DNA of 64,000 nt from Gordionus sp. m RMFG-2023. Taxonomy: Eukaryota; Nematomorpha; Gordioida; Chordodea; Parachordodidae. The stretch is taken from NCBI RefSeq assembly GCF_954871325.1, contig NC_088775.1, positions 27,939,561-28,003,560 on the forward strand, in the 5' to 3' direction. The position numbers and the translations under genes were made by a program. Below are positions 38,801 through 53,800 of the stretch, piece after piece (positions within the stretch are counted from its first letter, which is position 1; every line of letters starts with the position of its first letter). The notes below the pieces were generated by a model. That model worked only from the letters and a program-made list of their open reading frames with translations, was not told the DNA's origin and did no database searches.

Positions 38801-41800
38801 ATAAAATATTTATCAAGTAATATTTTATCTGAATAAAAAACACATTAATTTAATAATAAAGAAAATTATAAGTATAAAAATAAATTTAAATTAGAATGAA
38901 ATAATATAAAGGTTAATAATATATTTTATGATTTTCTGCTTAAGTAATTTAAAATAAAATTATAGATTGTAAATAAGCAGTAGCGTTATGGCAGGGGCTT
39001 AGCCCCCTGAAAAATTTGAAGAACCCCTTCAAAAAAATTTTTATACCAAATGTATTTCAAATTTTAGCTAAAAAAGGAAGGTAATTTTGAAAATAATTTT
39101 AAAATATTTTTTGAGCCCCCTGAGATTACATTTGGTCTAATAATGAAATATATTTTAGAATTAAATTTATTAGAATTAGATTTAGGTTTTTATGTGATTA
39201 AATTAATTTAAATAATTTAATACATTATGCTTAAATATAAAGGAGAATCTTATTTAAAATGGTTAACAAACAAAATTTAGAAATACCTAAATTTGAGAAA
39301 TAAATGAAGCCGTCAAGATTCGTTTTGGTATTTATTAAGAGAAATCTAAACATATCTTTGAGACCATAGGCGTATCCAGGATTTTGCTAAGTGGGGGGAA
39401 AGCACTATCAGGTGAAATTTTTCCACATAAATTATTGAAGATCTTTAGGTCTACTTATTGCAGGCTTTTGGCTATATTGGATTTTTATAAAAATAATTTT
39501 TTTTTCTATAAATTTTGAATTAGTCATAGACTGCTGCGAGATAGTACAACCTCATAAGGGCCTAATTTGTAACTTGCCAGTAAAAGCTAAGGCAGAAATG
39601 GGTTACATTGTAATATTAGTGAGAGCCATTAACAACGACATTTGTCAATATATTGATTAGCATGAGGCAATATTATATAATATAAATGAATAATATATTT
39701 TTATATAGGGTCAAATATTGCATTTGGAAAAAAAATTAATTATATTGGGATGTTTAAATCAAATAATCATACTCTGATACCCAATGATTTATGCATAAGT
39801 AATTATTTAAATTTTAATTTATTTGTGAATTTTATAATAAGAAACTTCAAAAATAAATAAACCATGGTATATAATCCATTTAAAGAAAACATATGAGGTT
39901 GAAGGCGCATTTGTGTCAACTATGAATTTATATGAGGCTTGGATAATATTTGAAAATATGCAAATACGAGTAGGATATCAACATATTTTTGAAAATAAAA
40001 TATGTTTTGAATCAAAGTAATAGATTAATTTATCAAACTTAATATCTTATACAGTCACGTAACTAGTATGAGTTAAAGGCCTTAGGGGGTGCTCATGAAT
40101 TGAGAAGGGATGGGTGGCAAGACTATTATTTAATTCAATTGATAACTATCCTTAAATTAAATTTTTAAATAGTCTTAAAAAGTAAATGTAATATTATATT
40201 TAAAAAAAATTAATTGTAAATAAAGTGAAAGTAAAAAGTTTAACAAGGAACAATACTGAATACTTATAAAATTAAAATTTTGTAATAATTTCAAATATTT
40301 ACAAATAATTGTGATTCAATAATTTAGTTAGATAAATATCAATGAATTCGAAAAATTCAATGGAATAATGTCTAAGAATTTTCCAAATTCAATTTTAGAA
40401 TGGTTTGGTTATTTAGTTAAAACATAAATTGTCTATCGGTATAATAATACAAATTAAGCGAATATAAATATTGCTTAGAATTGTAAATTAATTTATTATT
40501 AACTATATATTTAAAATTTGCAACTAAGTTAATTATTAAATATATTAATGGAGCAAAAAAAATAATAATGTTTTTTATTTTTATCTTTTTCGCCCCCATT
40601 TTTGACTCCCCTTTTTCTAACCCACATTTGCAAATACTATTCCATAAAGATCGGGATTCAATTGCTATTTTTTTTTATAGCGACACCCTTAGAGTAAACT
40701 CTTTAAAACGAATAAATAACAACAAATCTTTTATTGCAAAAATTTTACAGCAAAGTCAGCATCGTGAAGCCTAAATCGTGAAGGAAATATAGCGAAAACA
40801 ATTGAAGATCATCTAGCCTGAAATTAATATCTAAAGGCTATTATGTCCATTTCGCATAACAATATCGGGAAAAGAATACCGTGATAATTGTGAATAAGGA
40901 CTATTTTATTATAAAACATTAATTTTTAGGATCTAAATAACATTGTTAAAAATAGGTTGAAAAATCAATTTAATGTTAATAATTAATTATTTTTAATTAA
41001 AATTAATAAATTTATATCCTTTTCTCGAGCTTAAATTGTTTTAGAAAATTTATTATAGGAGTATAATTTTTATATTCGACCCTGTTAAAATATTTTTCTC
41101 AAAATTTTAGAATTGCATATAATAACTCAGACTTTAAGAATATTAATTACTGCTATAAAGTAACGATACAGCTTTATCTTTTTTGAAGAAATTAGAGTTA
41201 TCAAGGTACGCTTTTTTTGAGTAACGGTAACGGAAATCGTTATTCGTTACTTCAAATTCTTAAAAATATGAAAAAAATTTTTTTATTGTAGTATAAACTA
41301 TTTTATTTATTTTTTAAATTTTAAAATCATTTTAGCCGAGTTTTTAATTCACATCAACTACTGAATTCCTTTATTTAAATTTAAAATCTAATTATTATTG
41401 AATCGATCATACATGTTAAATTATATTCTTATTCTTTAATATTACAATTTATTTTATAAAGAATATTATGTCAATTGTATATTTTCTTCGGAGGAAGATG
41501 AATTAAGCCTGTCTTCGCTCCAATATGAAACATTTTTATACCAATAAAGAATTTTAAGGGATGTTTACACTTTGTGAGTCTGAATATATCCTAACTCAAA
41601 TATTTTTTCCTCAACTATGGAATTAACGTGGGCATCTTCCAAGTGTGCAGCAATTTTTAAGGAAAAAATAGGAAATTATCAGATTAAACTATATATAACA
41701 AGATGAAACTCATTCTATAACTCCATAAAATTGATAGATAGTCTTATTAAGGAGAGTGGACCCAAATTTGATGAATCTTGTCATAAATCTAAATTACATT

Positions 41801-44800
41801 AGATTTTCATAATGACAATATTGAATGGCTATATATATTATTTTATTGGTTATAAACCTGTTACTACGTCTCTTTCGATTTTAGATAAAGAAAAATAAAT
41901 GCATTTGGGAAATCTCACTCCCACGATAATAATCTCTAAAAAATGGCTTTAATTATTTGATTTAGATAATATATTATAAAATTTGCAAATATCCAAAGGC
42001 CTGGGTAATTTCCCGCCCTTTTTAATTAAGTAAATTCCTAGGGAGATTTCTTCTAGTAATAGCAGACTAAAGATCAAATAATAAACTATGTAAATTTGAT
42101 AAATGCTCGAGCAGAAAAGGACACATTCTTTAACATTAATATCATGAGCAGACACATAATCATCTTATTTAGAAAAATTTATACAACCAAGAATGTTCAT
42201 GAGTTATATATTATTTTTATTGTTAAATTTATTATATTTTAAAATTTTATTTATTATAGCAATATAAAATACCATTTTTTTTATCTCCATTCTGCCCTAT
42301 GGAAAAATAAAAAAATATTAATAATAAAAAAGGAGAAGAAAAAATAGCAAAATAAAATTCAAACAGAAAATCTACAAAGGGTAAGTCAATGACTCACAAA
42401 GGCCTAGTAAAGGAGAAATTAGTTATTTATAAAATTTAATAGGCACACTATTCTATCTAGTCTTATTTTAGCCTATAAAATTTAAATATAAATATGATAA
42501 TTAGTTAAAATTTGTTATTTATATTTCATAATAGAGAAAAAACATTTTTTGCCGTATGTTTGCCAACAATTTTGGGTGTATATGTATCAATTAATTTAGA
42601 TAGTGATGAAGGAATTATGCAAAGTCTTCAAATATGTGCATTTGATATATATGGAAATCCTCAAGCTTATGAAGGTTGCAAAATTAAATATGCTTTTAAT
42701 TTTTTTATAGAAAATATTGCGTATTCAAAAATGGCGTTGACTGCTTCTGGGTTGGCAACAATGATTGTTGATGGAGTACTGAGTTTGTCAAACTGTTACA
42801 AAATATCTTCCTATCCATACATATATCAAATTAATTTATTAAAATTATATGAAGTTTATTCTTTTAATGTATTATTTGGTGAGTTCCATTTTAAATTGAA
42901 TTATCCATTTTTCAAATATTTACATATTTGTCTGCTTAGATATATGTTAAATCAAATTATATATTTGAGAGAGGATTATTATTCTAAATTTCAAAATGAT
43001 ATAAAAAATTGGTAATGCGAAAGTTTGATGGGTATTGTTTTATTTTTTTGTTATTTTTGCATTTCAATCATTAATTGAGTCTGTTTTATTAAATATTAAA
43101 ATGTATAAGTTTAATTTTAAAAAAATAATAGAATTTTCAATAAAGACATCTAATAAAAAAAAGTTTTGGGAGGCAGTGTCTACAGTTTTTGGAGGCAATA
43201 TAACTAGATTTGCCCGATCTTACTATCATTTTCCCAATTTGCAATTTATATAGATTTTTTCAACTGTGAATAGAAATTTTATAGTTAATATAAAACTAAA
43301 TTGTCTGAAATGTATAAGGTAGGACATTTTACACAGATTGGCAGAGTTGTTAAGGAGCAGCTACATTTTTTCAAAAACACCTGGAGTGCCCCTCCTTTTT
43401 AAAATTGGGGAGCGGGAGCTAGCTCATTTTAGGGCTGGAGTGAAGGAGCGCCGCTCCACCGCTCCTTTAAATTTAATGTATAAATTAAATTATTTTTTAA
43501 ATATTAATAATATTTATTAATTAAAATTCAATAAAAATGAAATTTTATTTAATTTAAATTTATCCATTATTAAATGTTTAGCCGAGTTTTATATTGGTTT
43601 TTCATCTAATCATTTTAAATATTAAACATCAAGTTTTCCTTTTTATATTAAAATTTTTAAATCTTGTAAGTCATATTAATATTAGTTTCATAGATATATA
43701 ATAAAAAAATAGTTTTAGATATTATGGATTTAGATATCATAGATGAAGAAATCGAATTTCCACTTCCATCATACAAAAATTTTAAACTTCTAAAAGATGT
43801 TAATCCAAATGATCAAACAAATTACGAGCAAAATGTCTTTTGTGTCTATTTAATTTTCAAAAGTGAGCAGCTTCAATCTAATAAAGCATCTAAAAGTAAA
43901 AAATCTTTCTTTTATATACAAATTAATTTGGAAGATTTTTTTGGATTCCATGAAATTGATCATCAGGAAGATAATATATTGGACAAATATCTTTTAAATA
44001 ATGATACCAAAATTACTATTTTTGATAAATTCCCTGATTTAAAAAATATCTTTATAAAATACAATACCCTGCTTCCATCTAGTGCTCCTGTGGAGTGCCT
44101 ATTTAGTATTGCAAAACAGGTCTTAGCGGAGAGGCATGGATGTTTGATAGATTCTAATTTAAAATTTATTACTTTTAAAAGCTAATAAAAGGTTATAAAT
44201 ATTTTGATAGATAATTTAATATAAATAAAGCTTTTTGATAAAAAAAAATAAGATTTTATTTCATATACCCTCTAAATAAATGAAAATCAAAGGAGCAGTT
44301 ATGGAGTGGCTCTCCATTACTTGGAGCGGGAGCTAAGCTCCTTTTAAAAATGTAGTTACCGGGAGCAGGAGCTAGCTCTTTTTGAGAAGGTAGAAGCGGG
44401 AGCTAGCTACTTTTAAAAAGGAGCGTTAACAACTCTGCAGATTGTAATTTATTTCGGGTAAAAAGATTTTTAAATTTAAAATAACGTATTCGATAAATAA
44501 TTTAAATGAAAAAATAAAAAAAATTATAACAATACTCATCAAACTTTCACTTTACCAATATCAGTCACATTATTATAAACCATATGTAAATCTATATAAG
44601 ATATTTGCCTAGGGTTATCTCTTAAATATTTTTTCAAACCCATAATTTTAACCTTTAAAAAAAATGGTAAAAAAGAAGGTTAATAAATAATAATAATTAC
44701 CCTATTTTTAGATTTTGTTGACAGCACAATAGACAATTATGTTGGTTATTATCCTCATTATTTTAATAATATTCTATGTTTATCTATTCAACCTGAGCCA

Positions 44801-47800
44801 AAAAAATCATTTTATAGAAATTGCAAAAAACCTTTAAATGGAAAATTTTTTACATTAATTAGTCAACGAGAATCTGGAGAAATATCTCTCTGTGAAATAC
44901 AAATATTTGGAATAATTAAAACATGTAATTAATATTTTTATAACTTATAATTATAATTTAATTTAGATAATTTAGCTCTTAAAACTCCAAAAGTCGGACA
45001 ATCTTACACAGATATGAATGCTAAAGCGGATCTAGCTGTTGATGGAATATCTTATTATAAATATTCCAATTATTGGACAACTTGTAGCTCATCAATATCA
45101 TTAATAAAAAATCCTTGGTGGGCAATTAATTTTGAAACAATAATGTTAATAGATACAATTATGGTCTTACGAAGAAAAGATTCTTGCAATATTAGTATAT
45201 ATTTTTTATCTCTGAATAATATAAATTAATTATTACAAAATAATATACCAATATTTATGAAATTAGTGTGGTAAAAATGACAATAACCTATGAGATACAT
45301 TATTATTAGGTTATGGGAGATATATATATAAATGGTAAAGGCTACAAAGGGGCAAATAGAAAATATTAATATATTATAAATATTTATCTCAAATTAATAA
45401 TGAAATAAAATGGAACAAATAAATTAAAAAATTATTATTATCTTATCCTATCATTTTACATTCTATTTTTAAACCTTTAATTAATATACTCTTGTTTGAT
45501 TGTCAATCAATTTATAAAAATTTATCCATCATGAAAAACTAGATTTTATTCATAAGAATAGAATAGTAGGTATATAGTATAAGTTTAATTTTAAAAAAAT
45601 TAATAAGAGAAATTCTAATAAAGATATCTAATAAAAAAAGTAAAATAAAAGAATGCACGCGAATTATGGGAGGTTTGCAAAGAAGCCGACAAAACCTTTT
45701 GGTCACTAAAAATCCCTTTATATATAAATTAAATATAATATTATATAATATCACAAATAAATACTTTTTTTTAATTTGACTATTTGAAATGACAACACAT
45801 ATTAAATTATTAAAGTATAAACAAAAATTTGAAATCAAATAGTTAGAAAGCTTTATTTATTATATTGCAGCTTTGATATAATATTTTATTATCTGAAAAA
45901 TTATTTAACGGGACCAAAAAATATCTTTATTAAATTTGTAAAAATATAATACAAAAAAAGCGATCTTATATTCCAATATATATAGTTTATAATAAAAATA
46001 AATATCAATTATAGTAATAAAAAAAAGTAATCATAAATAATACCTATATAAAACAGTTAAATAGCAGAATTGCTTTACTTCTAAAATATTAATTTATATA
46101 CTAAATTTAAATTATATAAAATACTTACCCTGCATTCTCATAAGAATCGTTTTCATCATTAGAATCAGAACTAATAATTTTACTATTTATCATATATATT
46201 TGTTTTAAAATTAATAGATATTAACTATATATTAAATTTGAAAGTTTTGGAGATCGAAAAAATAATTATCCCCCCACCCCCTTTAATAAGACCTTTATGA
46301 GAGAGGAAATGAAAGCTATGGCATTTTGGAGAAGTGTGGGGTTGTTATCAAATAGTTTAAGCAAATACCAATGTCGTGGATGAATTCATTTTGGTTTAGT
46401 CGTAGATGTAAATTAACTGAGAGAATAACTTCAAGAAATTTATGAAAAGAGGATTTTAGCTAATAGACGGCCAGATAATTGCATTCTGTAAAGAAGTGAT
46501 GACTCATTATAATTATCCTAACCCAATACTTCTACTTATTTGTTTCTGACCTAGGATGATCAACCTTAATTCGGAACTTCCATTGGATAAAGCTCCATCA
46601 AATAAAGGATCAGGTTTTAAAATGGGCAATGAGTCAATGTTAGATCTGGTGAAGATATGAATCTAATCTACCTAGAATCCGTGATATTAAAAGAAAAAAT
46701 TTTATGCACGGGACACGAAAATAAATGTCCAGATGCGCTATCATATTACGTAGAACATTATATCAAAACTAGAAACATCAGAAGTCAAAATGATAACAAT
46801 AGCAATGCTAGAGATATAAAAATTGACAGATATATGCTGTGCACGGCCACAAGAAAATGATTTTATAATATGTTATTAAAATTAGTAATAGAAATTGGAA
46901 TTGCGAAATAGATAAATTTGACCATCGAAGAAAAAAATATTTATTCGTAAAGAGGAAATAGTAAAAATTTTTCGAAAGCGAATTATATTTGTCATAAAGA
47001 CTGATCACCAAATATTTTGCCCAAATATATTTTAATAATACAAATTTAAGGCCACCCGAGAATAAAGGGTATGCTATCATTAGAGTATTACTGTTTTATA
47101 ACCATCTTTAGTTCAAGACATGATAAATAACATGCATAGAATTCAAAAAAATCGTCTCAGAATTAGAGATTTTATTTGTGGAATATACTCGAACATACAT
47201 GTTCATTTGACAGAACCGAAGAAGTACTGTTGAAGCCTATTTGAGGTGGGTAGAGTTAAACATAAATCACAATATTTATTTCATTAAGAGATCAATTCGC
47301 ATGTTTAGGTGTTTCAAGTAAGATTGCAATCGACAATGGAACACAACAATATCAATTCAATTTTTTTTACAACTCAAATTTAACACCATTTCAAACTCTT
47401 ATCATCTAAAAACCAATAATAGAGCAGAAAGAGTAAGAACGTTGAAAGTAGTAAAGGTTAACGGTCTGGTCCTATCTATCTTAGACCAAAACCAGACTGG
47501 ACTAATGGACAAATCAATTTTTTATAAGGACCACAGTTCGGACCTGTCTTTTTATTTTTGGTCCTGACCAGTCCTTTATTAATATTTAAGTGCGCTTAAT
47601 TATTTACAATATTTTTTACCTAATTTTTTTATATTTTATTTTTGTTATTTTTCTAGAAGAGTTATTTTAGTTTTTGTAAATTTTTAGTTCATTTTTATTT
47701 TACAATATGAAAATCATAAGTTTTTCATAGAAGCTTTACTCATAGTACCTATAAACAAGAATTAAATTAGGTAAAAACAAAAATATTAATAAAATACCAA

Positions 47801-50800
47801 ATGAATAAAAAAACCAGGACCACGGTCTGGATCAATCTTTTTTAAAAGACCATGATCCGTTTGATCTTATTGCATTATTCCGGGTTTCATTAGTTGAAAG
47901 ATTAGTACCATGTAAAAATTTACATGGCTCAGGAATATAAACCCCGTTGTATTTCCTTTCTTACCCTTATTGTTTCATACGCCAAATCCTACATATGATT
48001 GGGTAAATTTTATTTCCATAATTTCTCTTATTTTTACAAGGAGACTTAAACCCTTGATCTAAAATTGTATATATGACAAAAAAGCATTCGAATTCTTATA
48101 GTTGTATTTAAATTCAATGACAAAAAATAAAATTATGTTTTTAAATTTTTTAATTTATATGCTTGGATTTACACCTAAATAAAACTCCTAAAAATATAAA
48201 TATGCCACCAAATATCTAAAAAAAATGGTAAAATATATTTTAAAATTATAATCATAATTAAAAAATAATTTATAAAAAAGGATTTACAAAAAAATATTAT
48301 CCAATTTTATATATATAAATGTAACATAGCTTAAAGGCTTACTAACTATCTAGAAATGGCCCACCCTCATCTTGGCTAGGCCTATAATCAACAATTTCCC
48401 TTTTATTTAAAGTTGAGCGATTATGAAATATGCTTTAATTTTATGAGGTATAAATTGGAAATGTATGTATATTTTGTTGAAAAATCATTTATAAATTTTC
48501 CATTATTTTGATAAAATATGTTAATTAAACTAAGTAAATATTTAGTAATCTGAGAATACAGTATTTATTTGAGAGATGCATTCACATTATTTTTAAGATA
48601 TCAATTTAATAATGTCTAAAAATATTTCATTTAAATACAATATAAAAATATTTTTAAAAAACATTTGCATTTTTAATTTATGATTTAAAAATTTAACCAG
48701 GGTTTTACATATATTATTTTCAATTAATGAGGGTTGCTAAGATAAAAGGTTTATGTTTTAAGTTTAGATCTACATGGTTTCGAATTTGGTGATAATTTTT
48801 TTTCTCTAAAGGCATAAAATAGAGTTATGCAATTCTGGACCTAAGAATTGAAGAAAACTAAAATTTAAAAAATATTATAATCTTTATTTTTATAATTGTT
48901 GTAAAAGAATAATTTTTCCCGCGTATGTCAACCTTGCCATTAATTAATCAATTATATTATCTTAGCTACCAATAGGCTTTTCAAGTAAAAAAGTCTTAAG
49001 CCCGGATGTTATATCATTTTTCCCCTCGACGAAAAACCTCCCACTTATCTGGGAATGCACTTGTATTGATTGCGCAGCGATAACTAACCACTTATTTTCT
49101 GCCATCATTATAGTTAATGTGCATGTACAAATGATAAAATAACAAAAAAACAAATTGAATGAATCCAAAGATGGTTCACACTTGAATCAGATAAAAAATG
49201 CAATAATTTTTGATTTTTTAGAAGATAATTAAAATATAATTATTTGTAATTTATTTTAAATATCTGTCGCATTATATATATATAAAAAAAACTAAATATA
49301 TATATAACTCAAATTGATATAAATTATATTCAATAAATTTGTATTTTAATATTCTTTTGAAATATTAGGCATTTGTGTTGTATAATATAATAATTGATTT
49401 GAGGATATAATTAAAATATTGGTAATTATAATAAATTTAATGCTGAATAAAATTTTTGTAGCTTAATAAAAAATTTTTATAGATGGAACCGGACCGGACT
49501 GGACTGATAGTCCACGGTCCGGTCTTACTTAACTTAAAGGGCCATCGGTCCGGTCTCGTTTTAGAAAAAAAGGTCCGGACCGTTGCAAACACTAGCACAA
49601 ACCTAAACTTCATATAAATAGTTACCATTATCTTAGTCATGTTTAAAAATGAGGTCCTTAATTATATCAAAACCATGGCAAAAAAAAGACAGATTACTGG
49701 CGACTCCAAAGAAGGATTCTATGTTAGAAATTGGCGCATCAAAATTTTCTAACAATTTATTATTGCCTAAGGTAATCTCTACCTTCTTTTTTAAAATTCT
49801 TTTTTATAGTTTTTATATGTAAAATTTTATTTCATATCATTTTAAATATATTCTTTATTTATTTTTTTTAAATTTATAAAATTCTGACTATATTTTATTT
49901 TCAAATTGAAAACCTTTCTTTTATATAATTATGATGAAAATTTATTTGTAATTTTCTATTTTTTTTAAGTATAAAAAAATTCAGTTTGGAGCATTGGGAT
50001 CCATATACAATCTTCTTTTCGATTTATATAACAATTGTGTTTTATCATTATGATTTAATTCAAAATAATTTAATTTAAAAAAATTTATAATATGCATATT
50101 TATATCGATAAAAATAACATAAACATTATATATGAAACAACATATAATTATATCTATGGGTATATATAAAAAAAATTCTAAAAAAGAATGATTAAAAAAT
50201 ATTCCTAAAAAAGTGGCTATAAAAATGAATAAGATAAAAGTTATTATAAAAAGAAACTAAATAAATAATTTAAGTGTTAGGGATCATCCAAGGGAAATAT
50301 AAATTTGGCAGTTAAAGAGACCCGCTGAAGGTTTATGTCTTTGTTTAAGATTTCGGGTAGGCAGAACAAAGTGTGAAATATTAATTGAGAAATAGATACT
50401 TAGAACTTCTTTATTTTTATTTTTATTTTTTTATAATACTATAAAAAATATGAACAATATTAAAAAATGTATATTAAAATAACATGTAAAAGGGTCAACA
50501 GTCTTTTTAAACTATCATTAAGAAGAATGATTCGAGCGCGGATAGTATGTTAGCTATTCTTTATGTAATGATTTAATTTACAAAGGCAAAGTTGATAAAC
50601 AGTTTCCATATTAGTAGATTGGATATATGAATTAATTATATTATTTTTATTATTATTAGAAATAGAAAATATATTCCAATTCCAATTTAGAGTGGGTTTT
50701 AATAACAACTATTTGAGAAATTCCTTGTGTATGGAATATGAAGGACCTATGATTTCGTTAAACAATCAACCAATTATTGTTAACTGTCTATCAAATTATG

Positions 50801-53800
50801 TTGCAAGTAAAATTAATTTGACATAAATTAAAAAATATTTCATAATAAAATTTAAATAAGATTAAATTTGAAGCTATTAGGCACTAAACCTCGCTTATTA
50901 TATTTTAATCTATTTGCTAATTTTCAAACGCATAAAAGATAAGGGGCAGGGGATGTATGATTTAATAAAATTTAATGTTAAATTAAATTTAATTAGTTGT
51001 ATTTAGCAGAATTCATCAGTTGTGTTAATTCAACAATTATTTTTCAGCAAAAGGAATTATATCAAATCCATTTATATCTATGATCATGTTTAACACAAAG
51101 TATAGAGAAAAGACAACCGTGAAAATATTTTCGCGAGTATATTTTCGAAAATAATCACAAAAACAGAAATGAGAATGTACCACAAATATATTACAGTGAA
51201 AAAATGAAAACGAATCCATTTAAAAAAAATGTTATCGCGTATAATGCAAATGTAAAATTTGAAAGAAATTTGATATGCGAGTTCGAAAGTGAAAAACTAA
51301 AATAATTTTGATAAAAATATAACATAGGCAAATGTTTATAATAGGTGAATCTAAAGGCCCCCCTATAAAATTTATACTGTAATAAATTAATTTCACACCT
51401 CCCCTCCAAAGGAAAATCCCAGGATACGTCTATGGGTCATTATTTATCTTTAACAATTTATATTATATGTGTGATCATGAAGTGTGTTTATATAGATGCT
51501 TTTGTTATAATTTATTTATATTGGTGCATATATTATTATTCATCATAAATATATAAGATTGTAAATTGTCTTTTAAATTTATGCAATTCACAATATAGCC
51601 TTAATTATATTGAACCAGTTTAAGAATGAATTTACAGTAGCTAAATTTTATAGACGAAATGAGTAATAATAATTCACCAATTATACAAATTAACTAGATA
51701 ACCATAGGATGAATAATTGCTGCTATTAATTATAACATCATTATTTTATGTATGAATGAAAATATTTATTTAATTATCTTTCATATATTATTAAATTAAA
51801 ACTCTAAATCAAATTAATCGAAGATTATAAATATGAGTCTAAGACTCATATTAAGTAATAATGTTCTATTAGTAAATTAGGGTTAAGGTGGTCCATTTTT
51901 TCGGAATTGACATTTCAAAAAGTTCCCAATTAAATTTAAAATGCCACACTTTTGTGGTTGCCTCGATGGTAAGAACATCATATTATAAATTCAGTAGCAT
52001 CAGCCCCTGTTTTATAACTATAAAAGGTTGTATTCCATTGTTTTAATGGCGATTGTTGATTCTTGGTATAAATTTTTTTTTTTATAATATAGGAGATTGT
52101 GGTATTTATTATATTTATTTTATTCCCTTATATTTATTCATTGATAAAAAATAATGATATCAATGTTTTTCATAACACAAGTAATCGAAAACTTACTTAT
52201 CCTTTTCCAATATTCTTCCAGCAATATAATTTACATTCTTTTGGGAGATGAGACCTTCCCTATTACCTATTCTTTTGAGTTCTCATATTCCAGATTTTTA
52301 AATAAAAACAATGAAATATTATAAAGAAACACGACAGTGTGTTGAGAGATAATTTGTTATAAAGAGAGGAAAGAAATTGAAATGACTCCATCAATTTTGT
52401 AGATATAATAGTTTTAGTTATACATGAAATATAAAAATTTAGTGAATTAGCAAATAAAATATCAAATGAGATCCGTTATGAAATTTTAGTTTGTACTGCG
52501 CATTGTGTCATTGAGCAAATCTAAATATAGAAAATATTTATAAATATTTATATATAAATATGTATTAAAACTTACATTTACAGTAAAGAAACTTAAAGAC
52601 AGCACTTCAGAATTGGTATTAATAATTTTTAAGCAAGCCATTCTCCCAATTTGTCTGATATCCATATTTTTTTTGTTTTTAATCTCATGAAAAATTTTTA
52701 TTTGATCTATTTTGAAGGTAATATTAAAAATGTAAATTTCCATAATTATTTTAGGTTTGAGGCACATTTTACATAAAGTTTCCATCTCTAATTTTACATC
52801 ACTTGAGATGTGTTTAATATTATATTATCATGATTAAAATTGTTATAAATATAAATTCTTACTGCTTATTGTTATCCTTCTTTTTCTTTTTACTAAATTT
52901 AATCTTTAATAAACAGGGTGAAAAATTTAATAATTTTTGAAGATTTTAATTAGGATATCTAACAGTTCCCCAAGAAAATGGGAGGTTTAGATCTATATCC
53001 TACTTATTTTACATTTTTGGCATCACCTTTGATGAATAACGCCATGATATCTTCTTTTATCACTTCTAGAGATAACCTTTTAAATTCAGTCTTGACTTCT
53101 TTGATACTAACACTATCAAAAGCTGTTTTACTAAAAGTTTTAACATATCAATCAATTTTTGAACCTTTATTAAATTTTTTTTAAAATAATCTTGCCTAAC
53201 TCCTTTTTGGAATATATTCAATTATGATAAAATGCTGGATTACAATTATTGGTAAGCCTTAAAACTAACTATAAGATTATAGCTGTCATCTGGATCAATC
53301 GATAGAAATTAGATAGTCCAATAAAGTAACATATTTTCAAATATTTTGATAAATTATTCACCATTACTATCTCTATTAAAATAGAATAACTTTACCAATT
53401 CTCTTTTTAAATCCCTTATTTTGGCCTTTTAATTATATGGTGCCAGCCGCAAAAAAAGAGAAGAAAAAGTAAAATTATATTATTTTATTTATTTTTTTTG
53501 ATGGAAATTCGGAATATTTTTTAAATATTTTTAAAAAAACTATTTTAAAAAAAAAGATCCCGTTGAATCCCCACGTTGGGATTCCTAATCCCACATGATT
53601 CCATATTCCAATAACGACATATATGTTAGCGGCAATGTGTAAATTGCCGGGTTAAATCAGGCAATGTATTCTCTTTTACAAATTAATAAATTTATTTTTT
53701 TATTTATTAATTTATTATTATAAATTTATTTTTATAATTTATAGATTTTGTTACATATATTCTATAAATAATATTTTTAAGATTGTTAAGGTTTTGTCAT

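Noticed and set aside
46657-46860. Open frame of 67 codons on the plus strand
   Set aside because: No domain, no phase-compatible splice sites with the neighbouring exons.
51955-52040. tRNA-like A box (gttgcctcgatggtaag)
   Set aside because: Does not fit the A-box consensus well and there is no B box at tRNA distance.
52978-53184. Open frame on the plus strand and its minus-strand counterpart
   Set aside because: The minus frame has a protein-like look but no recognised motif, and flanking frames collapse quickly.
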